NCBI RefSeq assembly: GCF_028550395.1
Contig: NZ_JAQQKW010000001.1
Location: forward strand, 496,001 to 560,000
Source of the DNA: Asticcacaulis currens
GTDB lineage: Bacteria; Pseudomonadota; Alphaproteobacteria; Caulobacterales; Caulobacteraceae
Reading direction: 5' to 3'
Length of the DNA: 64,000 nt
The stretch's first letter is position 1. Every line of letters begins with the position of its first letter. A program made the position numbers and the translations under genes. Positions 37,226 through 48,104 of the stretch are shown here, one piece after another. Under the pieces are notes generated by a model. It was not told where the DNA came from and did not search any database. It saw nothing but the letters and a program-made list of their open reading frames with translations.

Positions 37226-37942
37226 TTATCCGGCGCGACGGCAGGTGGTCATAGCCATGCCCAGCCGCCCGTACCTGGCTTCCGTCCCTGTCTGCCAGAA
37301 CTCATACCCGCCTCCGGCATAGCGGCTGCCCGTTGTGCCGTCGGCGCGGGTGAGAAGGACCTGACCCGCATCGGAGTCGAGCAAGACCATCGGTTTGTAG
37401 GTATTGATGTGAAGAAGGTTCAGACGGGTGTCATCGGCGCAGACCCATACATCTGGTCCCTGACTGATGCCATCGGGCGTTCGGGCGGCGGCATAGGACA
37501 CGCGCAGATCATGGATGCGCTCGACATAGGCGGCTTTCAGACACTCCACAGGGCTGCCTGCACCGGCACAGGCATTGCGTCGCTCAAGCCAGTCGCGTTG
37601 CAGACCTTTCAACGTGTCCCCGGGCTTTTCGCTTCCCGCGCGGGCATAAAGGCGCGCCATTTCGCGGTCGAGCACCGCCAGATCGGGGTCGGCACAGATC
37701 GTCGCCTCTATGCCCGCCTTTGATCGGGCGCAATCGAAGCTGGCCGGACTTATCGAGGGCTTTGCCGATCTGTTGGCATTCGAATCGGCGCGCTCATTGG
37801 GTGGCACTTCGGCCAGCGCTGCGGCAGTCGAACGGGCCACAGCCTGAGCCGGCATGGTATCATCACGGACCACGTTTTCGGATTCTGTCCGCTGGCACCC
37901 GACAATCCCCAGACAGACAAGCGATACGACGATCCAGCGCAT
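37226..37942 (-). CDS. Lipoprotein with LprI and MliC lysozyme-inhibitor domains
   Basis: 238 residues from MRWIVVSLVCLGIVGC, a lipoprotein signal with the lipidated Cys in IVGC. A GAAGGAGG ribosome site fixes the start; the mdh terminator lies within the apparent upstream extension. After a low-complexity linker, an LprI-like (DUF1311) domain occupies about residues 70-140, with paired Cys (FDCARSKAGIEATICADPD, RNACAG). The last 75 residues look like MliC (VWVCADDTRLNLLHINT, YAGGGYEFWQTG, TTCRRAG). Both domains are linked with inhibition of C-type lysozyme, so the protein probably guards peptidoglycan. Confidence 0.8.
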   Translation of the reverse strand: MRWIVVSLVCLGIVGCQRTESENVVRDDTMPAQAVARSTAAALAEVPPNERADSNANRSAKPSISPASFDCARSKAGIEATICADPDLAVLDREMARLYARAGSEKPGDTLKGLQRDWLERRNACAGAGSPVECLKAAYVERIHDLRVSYAAARTPDGISQGPDVWVCADDTRLNLLHINTYKPMVLLDSDAGQVLLTRADGTTGSRYAGGGYEFWQTGTEARYGRLGMAMTTCRRAG

Positions 37943-37983
37943 GACGGCCTCCTTCTGTTGCCAGACTAGCCTTGTGGACATAA

Positions 37984-38013
37984 AAAACCGCTCCGTTTCC
38001 ACGGAGCGGTTTT
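37984..38013 (-). terminator. Rho-independent terminator after mdh
   Basis: A perfect 13-bp stem (AAAACCGCTCCGT, 37984-37996, with 38001-38013), a TTCC loop and a run of six Ts on the minus strand, 24 bases after the mdh stop. Confidence 0.9.
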
Positions 38014-38036
38014 CAAGGATGGCCGTTGCGCGAGGT

Positions 38037-39053
<1,017 letters not shown>

Positions 39054-39182
39054 CTAAACCCGTTAACGAGGCTTCGCAAGACCATGCGCTGCAACATTAT
39101 GAAATGTGATGCGCAAATCCCGCACGGGCTATACAAAGGAGGCCTTAATATTTTGCCTCATCCGCCTGCGAAAGACCGACCA

Positions 39183-39611
39183 ATGGCTGAGTTTACTGTT
39201 GATCCGCGCATCGAAGCCGCCTCCGTGTGGATTGGTGAGCTGAGCCTGTGTCAGGTGCGTTTGCAAAAGGATGCGCGCTTCGCGTGGCTGGTGCTCCTGC
39301 CGCGGCGAGCAGGCCTCACGGAACTGACTGAACTGAGCGAGGCCGAACACGCCGAATTGCGCCGCGATCTGCATATGGCCGAACAGATGGTGCGCCGCGC
39401 GGCGGATGTGATGGGTCAGCCGGTCACCAAGCTCAATATCGCCAATCTCGGCAATATTGTCTCGCAACTGCATATTCACGTCATCGCCCGCCACCCGCAG
39501 GACGTGGCCTGGCCCGGCCCGGTCTGGGGCCATGGCACGCCGGAAGCCTTTGCTCCGGCCAGGAAGGCAGAGGTGGTAGAGGCGCTGAAATCCCTTATTG
39601 CGCCTGCATGA
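39183..39611 (+). CDS. HIT family nucleotide-binding protein
   Basis: Histidine-triad protein, 142 residues, with the active-site string QLHIHVIARHP near residue 100. HIT proteins hydrolyse or transfer nucleotidyl groups; the substrate is unknown. The ATG at 39183 (MAEFTVDPRIEA) fits the family but has no ribosome site. An AAGGAGG at 39136-39142 instead favours a TTG at 39153, ten codons upstream in frame. The stop overlaps the stop of the convergent downstream gene by 17 bases. Confidence 0.85.
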   Translation: MAEFTVDPRIEAASVWIGELSLCQVRLQKDARFAWLVLLPRRAGLTELTELSEAEHAELRRDLHMAEQMVRRAADVMGQPVTKLNIANLGNIVSQLHIHVIARHPQDVAWPGPVWGHGTPEAFAPARKAEVVEALKSLIAPA

Positions 39612-41181
39612 CCACCGGGGTGGCCGCGCCTTCCGGGTCGATCATCTGACCACGCCAGCGGCCATCGGGTTCGCGGCGCAGGTCGAGACGATAACGCCCT
39701 CTGGCCGAGCCTGACTGATAGTCGAGCGTCAGGCGGTCATCGGTTTGCATCGCGCTTTCGATCAGGCCAGAGCGGTTAAGCCCTACGCCCCCTTGCAATG
39801 AGCGCCACGCCCCATCTACCTGAGTGCCACCACCGCGCAGGGCCAGCGACACCAGCTTGTCACCCGTCAGCGACGACACCAGCCAGTTGCCTTCCAGATC
39901 GCCCGCCCGGCTTTGACGGGCCAGAAGCCCGGAACGGATACTGGAATCGTAGCGCATCTCTGCCCCGGTCTTTTGCCCCTCATAGTCGCGCGCATAGGCA
40001 TCGACTGTCACCGAAGCGAGGCTGCGCGGTGTCGCGGCTGTGTCCACCGGCTGACGCGCTGTGGGTGGCACGGTCAGGGTGGGCGCATCGGCCGTCGCCG
40101 GAGGCGGGGAAACCGGCAGAGCGGTTGAAGCAATCACCTCAGCCGCCTTATCTGGCGTCGGCGGACTCACGGTCAGGGGTTCGATACTCCGGGGTTCGCT
40201 GGTCTGGGCGGTCAGGGCCGCTGTGAGGTCAGCCTTGGGGGCGGGAGCGGTTTCCGGCTTCACCGTCGCCTGATAAGGCAGCGGGGCGGCGGGCAGATCA
40301 AGCTTTTCGGCCACCTTCGGGGCGGGTTTTGCGGGCTCTGGTTTTGCGACTTCGGTGGGCGTGGAAATCGCGGCCTTGTGCGGAGCAGGTGTGCCCTCCA
40401 CCTTTATGGCCGCGCCGAACAGGTCATTGACGGCCTTGTCAGCGTCGGTGGTCAGGCCGCCACTCGCTGCGGCATGACCCGCAGCGGTCTGCGGCTTCGG
40501 CGCGTCGGCCGTGGCCTCGACCACCGGTTTATCAGCGGGCCTGGCCGCAGGTTTGGCCAGGGGCTTCGACTGGGCCGTCAGGCCGCTGCTCTTGCGGCTA
40601 TTGTACTTTTCCGCCTTGTTCGGGATCACATAGGGCGTGCCCCTGTTCGAAGCGGTCGCGATGACCTTTTCGTCGTCACCTTCTGCGTCTGTTGCATCGC
40701 GCGCCGCCTTGCCGGTCTTTTTGGACCCCTTGGCGGTCTCGGCCTTTTTTGACGCTGCCACGGCGGCCTTGCTCGTCTTCGATTTGTCGCCCTTGGGGGT
40801 TTCGCCCTTTTTGGGTTTTCTGTCGCTGGCCTCAGCGGATTTGGATTTTAAGCCCGACTTCTTTTTAACGGGGACGTCGTCGCTGTCCGCATCTGGCTTG
40901 GCGGTCGCCGCACTCCCCTTCTTGCCCTTTGAAGTGGGGTCGGCCCTGGTGCTCTTGTTGCTGGCTTTGGACGTTCCCGAGGCCTTTTCGGCAGACTTGG
41001 TACTTTTTGATGTCGTTTTCGCTTCAGCCTTCTCTTTCGGCCCGCCTTTTTCCGCGCGGGCGGCTTCGTCAACCCGGGCATTCACGCGGGCGGTCGCGGC
41101 GGCCGTTCCGGCATGGGCCGTGGCCAGCGGAAGGGTCAGAGCCGACGACAGGAGCAAGGCCTTGAGAAGGGTATGGCGCAT
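39595..41181 (-). CDS. Large exported Lys/Ala/Pro-rich protein, unknown
   Basis: 528 residues from MRHTLLKALLLSSALTLPLATAHA, a clear signal peptide; the longer start at 41208 is less likely. Residues about 30-180 are rich in Lys, Ser and Ala (KSTKSAEKASGTSKASNKS and similar). Residues about 190-400 are Ala/Pro-rich linker. Only the last 115 or so look folded (SRAGDLEGNWLVSSL and following, ending in RYRLDLRREPDGRWRGQMID), with beta-strand character. The basic region could bind peptidoglycan, polysaccharide or DNA. No family recognised. The ORF is long and free of stops, and its signal peptide argues it is real. Confidence 0.65.
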   Translation of the reverse strand: MRHTLLKALLLSSALTLPLATAHAGTAAATARVNARVDEAARAEKGGPKEKAEAKTTSKSTKSAEKASGTSKASNKSTRADPTSKGKKGSAATAKPDADSDDVPVKKKSGLKSKSAEASDRKPKKGETPKGDKSKTSKAAVAASKKAETAKGSKKTGKAARDATDAEGDDEKVIATASNRGTPYVIPNKAEKYNSRKSSGLTAQSKPLAKPAARPADKPVVEATADAPKPQTAAGHAAASGGLTTDADKAVNDLFGAAIKVEGTPAPHKAAISTPTEVAKPEPAKPAPKVAEKLDLPAAPLPYQATVKPETAPAPKADLTAALTAQTSEPRSIEPLTVSPPTPDKAAEVIASTALPVSPPPATADAPTLTVPPTARQPVDTAATPRSLASVTVDAYARDYEGQKTGAEMRYDSSIRSGLLARQSRAGDLEGNWLVSSLTGDKLVSLALRGGGTQVDGAWRSLQGGVGLNRSGLIESAMQTDDRLTLDYQSGSARGRYRLDLRREPDGRWRGQMIDPEGAATPVVMQAQ

Positions 41182-41588
41182 AGGCAAACGGATCACGCTG
41201 ATAATCACCTGAACTACACTCTGTTACGCTGGGGTGGCGAAAGCCTGTTCGCCTCAAAGGCGAAAATTATCCCCCCTGTTTCTAAATCTAACCGACCAAC
41301 CGAGGCCGAAATGCGGCAATTTGTCACGATGGCGCTTTTGTGAAGCCCCGCCGATATCGCTATCACGTCTCTTTCTTTTGGGTCATGCGAGCCTTGTTCG
41401 TGTCAGAAATGCCTTCGCGGGCGCAAAAAACACCCCCCTGACCATGCGCTATGTTGACACAGGGGCGTCAGGGTCTAAAAAGCCCCCGAAGACGCGGAAA
41501 CTTAACCTTTTCCGTGCATCCACAAGTGGGGCCTGCGCGTACAAGCCTCGCATTGCACACACCGGGTATAACAGGGCCACGCAAGCAC
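41182..41588. other. Divergent intergenic region upstream of sdhC
   Basis: 407 bases without a supported gene. It must hold the sdhCDAB promoter. Candidates are a TTGACA at about 41454 followed by TCTAAA, and a TATAAC just before 41570, but neither has a convincing partner at standard spacing. The frame is open upstream of sdhC here, without family resemblance. Confidence 0.4.
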
Positions 41589-42020
41589 ATGTCAAAGCCT
41601 CGCTCCACCGAAGCGGCCTATCGACCGCTCTCTCCGCACCTTCAGGTGTGGAAATTCCACATCACCATGTTCACCTCGATCCTGCACCGGGCGACCGGCA
41701 TCGCCTCGGTCGTCGGCGCAGTCATGGTCGCGGCTTGGCTGCTTGCCATCGGTTTAACGGCGTCGGGCTACTGCCCTGAGGCCTACACCCTCTTCCTGTC
41801 GTTTGCCGCCTCGCCGGTTGGCCTGTTTGTGTGGTTCGGCCTGACGCTCGCCGGATTTATCCACCTGACCGGCGGCCTTCGTCACCTGATTTGGGACATG
41901 GGGTTGGGCTTTAAGATTTCGTCGGCCAATGCGCTGGCCTGGTGGTCGCTGCTGGGTGGCATTGCGCTGACCCTGGCCTTCTGGGCCGTTTTGTTCGCTA
42001 CGGGTAAGGTGGTGCTCTGA
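41589..42020 (+). CDS. sdhC: Succinate dehydrogenase cytochrome b556 subunit
   Basis: Membrane anchor of complex II, 143 residues with three helices. The conserved RPLSPHLQVWKFHITMFTSI and SILHRATGI (quinone site Ser and Arg) are present, and the heme-ligand His lies in IHLTGGLRHLIWDMG. The start MSKPRSTEAAYRPLSPH is chosen by homology although the frame is open 46 codons upstream. sdhD starts in the stop codon (TGATG), so the two are coupled. Confidence 0.95.
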   Translation: MSKPRSTEAAYRPLSPHLQVWKFHITMFTSILHRATGIASVVGAVMVAAWLLAIGLTASGYCPEAYTLFLSFAASPVGLFVWFGLTLAGFIHLTGGLRHLIWDMGLGFKISSANALAWWSLLGGIALTLAFWAVLFATGKVVL

Positions 42021-42394
42021 TGGTCGACTCCTATCTGAAACAACGTTCGCCGAAAGAGTGGAAGACGTCCGAAAAGCACGGCGCCGGGGAGTGGCTCGCC
42101 GAACGATGGACGTCTGTTGCCCTGTTCTTCCTCACCTTGTGGGCCGCGTGGAGCGCCTTCGGTCTGGCGAGTCAAGGTTATGAGGCGGCGCTTGCCTTTG
42201 TAAAAGTGCCGCTCAATGCCGGGCTTCTGGCGGCGACCTTCGTGATCACCATGTGGCACACCTACATGGGCCTGAACGCCAACGTTCTGGACTACTTCCC
42301 GAACTCACGCGCGCTGCGCCTTCTCAACCTCCTCTTCTGTCTGGCTGTTCTCGCTTTGGCGTTGGGCGGCATCTATTTGGCTTTTAAGGCGTAA
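42020..42394 (+). CDS. sdhD: Succinate dehydrogenase membrane anchor subunit
   Basis: Second membrane subunit of complex II, 124 residues with three hydrophobic segments. The heme-binding His and quinone-site residues are in MWHTYMGLNANVLDYF. It opens with a polar segment containing GAGEWLAERWTSVALFFLTLW, typical of alphaproteobacterial SdhD. It overlaps sdhC by one base and lies 3 bases before sdhA. Confidence 0.95.
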   Translation: MVDSYLKQRSPKEWKTSEKHGAGEWLAERWTSVALFFLTLWAAWSAFGLASQGYEAALAFVKVPLNAGLLAATFVITMWHTYMGLNANVLDYFPNSRALRLLNLLFCLAVLALALGGIYLAFKA

Positions 42395-42397
42395 CCC

Positions 42398-44182
42398 ATG
42401 ACCTACAAGATCATTGAACACGAATATGACGTGGTGGTCGTAGGGGCCGGTGGCGCAGGCCTTCGCGCTGCTCTGGGCTGCGGTCAATCGGGCCTGAAGA
42501 CGGCCTGTATCACCAAGGTTTTCCCAACTCGTTCGCACACTGTCGCTGCACAAGGGGGCGTCGCTGCGTCGCTCGGAAATATGGGCGAGGACAAATGGCA
42601 GTGGCACATGTACGACACCGTCAAGGGGTCGGACTGGCTTGGCGATCAGGACGCCATCGAATACCTAGTGCGCAATGCGCCGGACGCGGTCTACGAGCTG
42701 GAACACTGGGGCGTGCCCTTCTCGCGCACCGAAGACGGCAAGATCTATCAGCGTCCGTTCGGCGGGATGACCAAGAATTTCGGTGAAGGGCCGGTGCAGC
42801 GCACCTGCGCGGCTGCCGACCGGACCGGTCATGCCATGCTGCATACGCTTTACGGTCAGTCACTGAAAGAAGAGGTCGAATTCTTCATTGAGTATTTCGC
42901 GCTCGACCTGATCATGGATGACGGCGTCTGCCGGGGTGTCACCTGCTGGAAGCTGGACGACGGCACCATCCACGTCTTCCGTGCTCACCTCGTCATTCTC
43001 GCCACGGGTGGCTATGGCCGTGCCTACTTCTCCGCCACCTCGGCCCATACCTGCACCGGTGACGGTGGCGGCATGGTGCTGCGTGCCGGCCTTCCGCTGC
43101 AAGATTTGGAGTTCGTGCAGTTCCACCCGACCGGCATCTACGGGTCTGGCTGTCTGATCACCGAAGGCGCGCGCGGCGAAGGCGGTTACCTGACCAATTC
43201 GGCGGGTGAACGCTTCATGGAACGCTACGCCCCTTCGGCCAAGGATCTCGCATCTCGCGACGTCGTTTCGCGCTCCATGACCATGGAAATCCGCGAAGGC
43301 CGCGGTGTCGGTCCGCACAAGGACCACATCTTCCTGCACCTCGACCACCTGCCGCCCGACCTGCTGCACAAGCGCCTGCCGGGCATCTCGGAATCGGCCA
43401 AAATCTTCGCCGGTGTCGATGTGACCAAGGAGCCGATCCCGGTCATCCCGACCGTCCACTACAATATGGGCGGTATCCCGACCAACTATCACGGCGAAGT
43501 CGTGACGCTGAAGGACGGCAACCCGGATGCCGTGGTGCCCGGCCTGATGGCCGTGGGCGAAGCCGCCTGCGTCTCGGTGCACGGGGCCAACCGCCTCGGC
43601 TCCAACTCGCTGATCGACCTAGTGGTGTTTGGCCGCGCGGCGGGCAAGCGTGCGCCGGAACTGGTCAAGGCCGGTACGCCGCACAAGGACATCGGCAAGT
43701 CGGCGGTCGAAGCGCATCTGTCGCGCCTCGACAAGTTCCGCAACGCCAATGGTCAGGCCCCGACCGCCGATCTGCGACTCAAAATGCAGCGCGCCATGCA
43801 GGAAGACGCTGCTGTCTTCCGCACCGGTGAGACGCTGGAACAGGGCGTGCGTCGTCTGGACGAAATCTTCAAAGCGTCCAAGGACATCGGCATCAAGGAT
43901 CGCGGCATGATCTGGAATACCGATCTGCTCGAAGCCCTCGAATACGACAATCTGATCGCTCAGGCCGTCATTACCGTCAATTCGGCACTGAACCGTAAGG
44001 AATCGCGCGGCGCGCACGCCCGTGAGGATTATCCGAACCGCGACGACGAAAACTGGATGAAGCACACCCTGATGTGGCTCGACACCGAAACCGGTCAGGT
44101 CACAACGGATTACCGCCCGGTCCACACCTACACGATGACCAACGAAATCGCCTATATCGCGCCCAAGGCGCGGGTCTATTAA
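42398..44182 (+). CDS. sdhA: Succinate dehydrogenase flavoprotein subunit
   Basis: Catalytic subunit of complex II that oxidises succinate to fumarate with covalent FAD. It has 594 residues. FAD binding is seen in [18 protein letters not shown]. The His for flavin linkage is in [11 protein letters not shown]. Active-site segments include [21 protein letters not shown] and the Arg/His-rich [18 protein letters not shown]. The C terminus [18 protein letters not shown] is standard. It is the third gene of sdhCDAB. Confidence 0.98.
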   Translation: MTYKIIEHEYDVVVVGAGGAGLRAALGCGQSGLKTACITKVFPTRSHTVAAQGGVAASLGNMGEDKWQWHMYDTVKGSDWLGDQDAIEYLVRNAPDAVYELEHWGVPFSRTEDGKIYQRPFGGMTKNFGEGPVQRTCAAADRTGHAMLHTLYGQSLKEEVEFFIEYFALDLIMDDGVCRGVTCWKLDDGTIHVFRAHLVILATGGYGRAYFSATSAHTCTGDGGGMVLRAGLPLQDLEFVQFHPTGIYGSGCLITEGARGEGGYLTNSAGERFMERYAPSAKDLASRDVVSRSMTMEIREGRGVGPHKDHIFLHLDHLPPDLLHKRLPGISESAKIFAGVDVTKEPIPVIPTVHYNMGGIPTNYHGEVVTLKDGNPDAVVPGLMAVGEAACVSVHGANRLGSNSLIDLVVFGRAAGKRAPELVKAGTPHKDIGKSAVEAHLSRLDKFRNANGQAPTADLRLKMQRAMQEDAAVFRTGETLEQGVRRLDEIFKASKDIGIKDRGMIWNTDLLEALEYDNLIAQAVITVNSALNRKESRGAHAREDYPNRDDENWMKHTLMWLDTETGQVTTDYRPVHTYTMTNEIAYIAPKARVY

Positions 44183-44196
44183 GGGGAGAATGGAAC

Positions 44197-44973
44197 ATGG
44201 TTGAACTGGCTCTCCCCAAGCGCTCTCAGATCAAGAACGGCAAGCGTTACAAAGCGCCGTCGGGGTCGAAGAATGTGCGCGTCTACAAGATCTATCGTTA
44301 CGATCCGGATACGGGCGAAAACCCGCGCTGGGACAAGTATGAGGTTGATTCCAAGGCGCACGGGCCAATGGTGCTTGATGCCCTCATCTACATTAAGAAC
44401 AGTGTCGATTCCACGCTGAGCTTCCGCCGCTCGTGCCGCGAAGGTATCTGCGGGTCGTGCGCCATGAATATCGGCGGCCGCAACACCCTGGCCTGTACCA
44501 AAGGCCATGACGAGTACAATGGTGAGATCACCATTTCGCCGCTGCCGCACATGCCGGTGGTCAAGGACCTTGTACCAGACCTGTCGGGCTTCTATGCGCA
44601 GTACGCCTCAATCGAGCCCTATCTGCAATCGACGACGCCCGATCCGGACAAGGAGCGCCTGCAAAGCCCGGCGAACCGCGACAAGCTGGATGGGCTCTAT
44701 GAGTGCATCCTGTGCGCGTGCTGTTCGACCTCCTGCCCCAGCTACTGGTGGAATCAGGACAAGTATCTGGGCCCGGCGGCTCTGCTCCAGGCCTATCGCT
44801 GGATCGCTGACTCGCGCGACGATCACACTAAGAAGCGTCTGGAATCGCTGGAAGACCCTTTCAAGCTGTACCGTTGCCACACGATCATGAACTGTGCGCA
44901 GGTCTGCCCAAAGGGCCTCAACCCGGCCAAGGCCATTGCTGAAATCAAAAAGATGATGCCGGCGAAGGGCTAA
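44197..44973 (+). CDS. sdhB: Succinate dehydrogenase iron-sulfur subunit
   Basis: Electron-transfer subunit of complex II, 258 residues. It carries ligands for three clusters: 2Fe-2S in [22 protein letters not shown], 4Fe-4S in [16 protein letters not shown] and 3Fe-4S in [19 protein letters not shown]. The start [13 protein letters not shown] at 44197 follows a GGGGAG site; the frame is open upstream inside sdhA. It lies 14 bases after sdhA. Confidence 0.98.
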   Translation: MVELALPKRSQIKNGKRYKAPSGSKNVRVYKIYRYDPDTGENPRWDKYEVDSKAHGPMVLDALIYIKNSVDSTLSFRRSCREGICGSCAMNIGGRNTLACTKGHDEYNGEITISPLPHMPVVKDLVPDLSGFYAQYASIEPYLQSTTPDPDKERLQSPANRDKLDGLYECILCACCSTSCPSYWWNQDKYLGPAALLQAYRWIADSRDDHTKKRLESLEDPFKLYRCHTIMNCAQVCPKGLNPAKAIAEIKKMMPAKG

Positions 44974-45124
44974 TCTGTTCATGGGGGAAACGACGTTTCC
45001 CCCATGTGCCCCGTCCTATATTGAAAAAATTTGCCGGCACCCTCAGAGAACTCGTCGCAAATTTCCACTTTGTCCTGAGAGCCGAAGCAAGGTCTTCGGC
45101 TTTACGCTCTTGAAATGGCCCCCA

Positions 45125-45445
45125 ATGCCCAAGATCACCTACATCGAATCCAACGGCAAAACCCACGAGATCGAGGTCAAAACTGGCAACTCGGTCATGG
45201 AAGGGGCGATCAAGCACAATATTCCCGGCATCGACGCCGATTGCGGAGGGGCGTGTGCCTGCGCCACCTGCCACGTTTATGTCGATGCGCAGTGGTTTGA
45301 CAAAACCGGTGGCCCGTCGGTGATGGAAGAGTCCATGCTCGACTTTGCGCAGGACGTCGAGCCGACCTCTCGCCTGTCGTGCCAGATCCGCGTCACCGAA
45401 GCGCTGGACGGCCTGATCGTGCGCCTGCCGGAAAGCCAGCACTAG
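45125..45445 (+). CDS. 2Fe-2S ferredoxin, adrenodoxin type
   Basis: Electron carrier of 106 residues. The four cluster cysteines sit in [17 protein letters not shown] and SRLSCQIRV, the spacing of the ISC-type or P450-linked ferredoxins. It starts [19 protein letters not shown]; the upstream open frame lacks family character. No ribosome site is visible. It follows sdhB by 151 bases; its partner reductase is not in the window. Confidence 0.92.
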   Translation: MPKITYIESNGKTHEIEVKTGNSVMEGAIKHNIPGIDADCGGACACATCHVYVDAQWFDKTGGPSVMEESMLDFAQDVEPTSRLSCQIRVTEALDGLIVRLPESQH

Positions 45446-45499
45446 TTTGCCTCGTCATCCTTGATCCGCTATGCGTGAGAAAAAACGCAGGCGGAACAG

Positions 45500-46633
45500 A
45501 TGGCTATATCCATAAAACCCTGGCTCGACGCCCTCATGCCTAAACCCTTGCCGGTTTCGGGACTGGAGCGGATGCGCAGCGGTCTGGGGGCGTGTCTCGG
45601 CATCGGTTTCACCGCCCTGATCAGTCTGCTGATCGCAAGGCCCCTTGGCCTGTCGCCGTGGCTGGTAGCCCCGCTTGGGGCTTCGGCGGTGCTGGTCTTT
45701 GCGGTGCCGGCCTCGCCTTTGGCCCAACCTTGGTCGGTGATCGGCGGCAATACGGTCTCAGCGATCATCGGTCTTATTTGCGCCCGTATGATCCCCGATC
45801 CGGTGCTTGCGGCCTCTGTCGCGGTTTCCCTCGCCATCCTTTCCATGTTCGCCACGCGCAGTCTGCACCCGCCCGGCGGGGCCATGGCCTTGCTGGTCGT
45901 ACTGACCCACACGACTAACCCGTGGTTCGCCCTCTTTCCGGCCTTTACCAATTCCCTGCTGCTGGTCAGCGCCGGGATCGTCTTCAACACGGTAACCAGA
46001 CGCAATTATCCGCACATCGCCGCACCCGTTCCGAAGACGGCGGACAATAGTCTCAAGCGCGTCGGGGGCGAAGACATCACCGCTGCGCTGAGTCAGATGG
46101 ACACCCTTATCGACATCGCCCCGGATGATCTGGAAAAGCTGCTGACCCTGTCCGAACGCCACGCTTATCAGCGTCTGATGGACCATATCCGCGCCAGAGA
46201 CATCATGACGCCAGGTCCTATTCATGTGGAATTTGGCACGCCTCTGGAAGACACCTGGGCGCTGATCCAGAAACACAGGCTAAAACTGCTGCCGGTAACG
46301 GACAAAGCGGGGCGGGTCATCGGTGTGATTACCGCAGAGGATATGCTGCGTCAGGCGGGTGGCACGCCTGGCGACATGCATAAACATATCAAAGCGCTGG
46401 TCAAACGCACTGCGTCGCCGTATTCGACCAAGCCGGAGGTGGCCGGGCAACTCATGTCCGCCGATTTCAAGACTGCCGATCACGGGGCGGATGTGGCTGC
46501 CCTGGTGCCCCTGTTTGCCGATACGGGCCTTCATCATCTGCTGGTGCTGGATGACACCCGGCGACTGTGTGGGATCATCAGCGCGTCGGACCTGATGCGT
46601 GCTGTTTATCACGTCCAAAGAGGGGCGGTCTGA
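45500..46633 (+). CDS. HPP family membrane protein with CBS pair
   Basis: 377 residues. The N-terminal part (about 15-165) is an HPP domain with four to five membrane helices, including LVAPLGASAVLVFAVPASPLAQPWSVIGGN and the motif SLHPPGGAMALL. Two CBS domains follow (about 232-290 and 310-372), beginning with RDIMTPGPIHVEFGT and VAGQLMSADFKTAD. HPP proteins have been linked to nitrite transport in plants and cyanobacteria; CBS pairs bind adenine nucleotides. A regulated membrane channel or transporter is plausible. The substrate is unknown. Confidence 0.85.
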   Translation: MAISIKPWLDALMPKPLPVSGLERMRSGLGACLGIGFTALISLLIARPLGLSPWLVAPLGASAVLVFAVPASPLAQPWSVIGGNTVSAIIGLICARMIPDPVLAASVAVSLAILSMFATRSLHPPGGAMALLVVLTHTTNPWFALFPAFTNSLLLVSAGIVFNTVTRRNYPHIAAPVPKTADNSLKRVGGEDITAALSQMDTLIDIAPDDLEKLLTLSERHAYQRLMDHIRARDIMTPGPIHVEFGTPLEDTWALIQKHRLKLLPVTDKAGRVIGVITAEDMLRQAGGTPGDMHKHIKALVKRTASPYSTKPEVAGQLMSADFKTADHGADVAALVPLFADTGLHHLLVLDDTRRLCGIISASDLMRAVYHVQRGAV

Positions 46634-46689
46634 AAAATGCCGCAATCCGCATCAATATGAACGTTGTTCAAAATTAGCGGAGCGCTCCA

Positions 46690-48066
46690 ATGGACGACAG
46701 TTCAACGCCCTCACCCCGCCCACAAAAGGGCCGATCCAAAGGGGCCAAATTCCTTGTGGTCTGCGCATTGGCCGTGCTGATGGCCATTCCGGCCCTGCTG
46801 GTTTTTGCATTGCTGATGGAGCGTACCAACCGGGCCGAGGGTGTGGCGCGCGAGATCGGAGATCAGATGGGCGGCGAACAGGTCTTCCTGGGTCCGGTGA
46901 TTCAGATTCCTTATGTCATTCCGACGCGGAGCAGCACGGATGAAAAGGGCAATCGCGTCGTACTGGCGCAGGAAAGCGGCAATCTGATCGTCTTCCCGCA
47001 GACCGGTAAGGCCAGCGCGGCGACCAAAAGCGATGTGCGTTCGCGTTCGATCTTTCGCGTGCCGGTCTATACGGCGGACCTCACTTTCGATGCAGCCTTT
47101 GACCTGAAAGACGTGCAAGCCGCCAGGCCCGGGGCCGTTCTGATTTGGGATAAGGCGCAGCTTGTCACCGGGGCCACCGATTCACGCGGTGCGCGCAAGG
47201 ATATTGTGGCGCAGATCGACAACCGTTCGGTCATGCTGGCCCCCTCCGGTCCTGGGGTGACGGGACTCAGCCCTGACGGCACGGATTTCGACCTGTTTGC
47301 CGCTCCGCTCGCGCTGACTGATACGAGCACTCCACTAAACATCAAGGTGGCCATGACCTTCAGCGGCACCCGCAAGCTGGGCATCCTCGCCTATGGCAAA
47401 TCGTCCGAGGCGGCCATCACCGGGGACTGGAAACACCCCTCTTTTGGCGGTGGTTTCCTGCCCGTCACGCGACAAACCGATGACTTGGCCCACAAGGGTG
47501 GCTTCAACGCCCAATGGTCGGTTCCCTTTATCGCCCGCGGACTTCCCGCCGTCATCGACCAGAGCCAGATGACGACGCTCGGCAAATCCGAACTGTCAGT
47601 GACCTTTATCGAGCCTACCAATCCGTATCAGAGCGTGGGACGCTCGCTGAAATACGCCCTGCTGTTCGTCGGTCTAGTTTTCCTGACCTACTTCCTGTTT
47701 GAAAGCACCTCGAAGAAGGAGCTGCACCCGGCGCAATATATTTTGGTTGGGCTGGCGCAGATCACCTTCTACCTGCTGCTGTTGTCCTTTGCCGAACGCA
47801 TCGGCTTTGACGCGGCCTTTGTGGTGGCCGCCGGGGCGACCGTGACGCTGATCGCCGGCTATGCCGGGCTCATCTTCCATTCCCGCTGGCGTTTCATCGC
47901 GGCCTTTGCTGTGTTCAGCGCACTTTATGCTTTGATCTATGTGCTGATGCGCATGGAAGACTACGCGCTGCTGGTGGGTGCCTGCTCGGCCTTCCTCGTC
48001 ATCGCTGCCGTGATGGTGCTGACGCGCAATATCAACTGGTACGGCAATCGGGCAGAAGGGGAATAG
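46690..48066 (+). CDS. creD: CreD family inner-membrane protein
   Basis: Inner-membrane protein of the CreD group, 458 residues, close to the E. coli length of 450. One N-terminal helix (about 22-45) is followed by a large periplasmic domain (about 50-315, with LGPVIQIPYVIP). Five or so C-terminal helices follow, from YALLFVGLVFLTYFLFESTSKK. In E. coli CreD belongs to the CreBC regulon and affects envelope integrity and colicin E2 tolerance. No creBC pair is adjacent. A GGAGCG site precedes the ATG; a terminator follows. Confidence 0.9.
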   Translation: MDDSSTPSPRPQKGRSKGAKFLVVCALAVLMAIPALLVFALLMERTNRAEGVAREIGDQMGGEQVFLGPVIQIPYVIPTRSSTDEKGNRVVLAQESGNLIVFPQTGKASAATKSDVRSRSIFRVPVYTADLTFDAAFDLKDVQAARPGAVLIWDKAQLVTGATDSRGARKDIVAQIDNRSVMLAPSGPGVTGLSPDGTDFDLFAAPLALTDTSTPLNIKVAMTFSGTRKLGILAYGKSSEAAITGDWKHPSFGGGFLPVTRQTDDLAHKGGFNAQWSVPFIARGLPAVIDQSQMTTLGKSELSVTFIEPTNPYQSVGRSLKYALLFVGLVFLTYFLFESTSKKELHPAQYILVGLAQITFYLLLLSFAERIGFDAAFVVAAGATVTLIAGYAGLIFHSRWRFIAAFAVFSALYALIYVLMRMEDYALLVGACSAFLVIAAVMVLTRNINWYGNRAEGE

Positions 48067-48072
48067 GTTTAA

Positions 48073-48104
48073 GTACTCCCCTGTAGCGAGGGGCGTACCT
48101 TTTA
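48073..48104. terminator. Terminator between creD and divL
   Basis: GTAC-T-CCCCT (48073-48082) pairs with AGGGG-C-GTAC (48089-48098) around a 6-base loop, with one mismatch pair, followed by CTTTT. It serves creD, and overlaps the stop region of the convergent divL. Confidence 0.65.
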
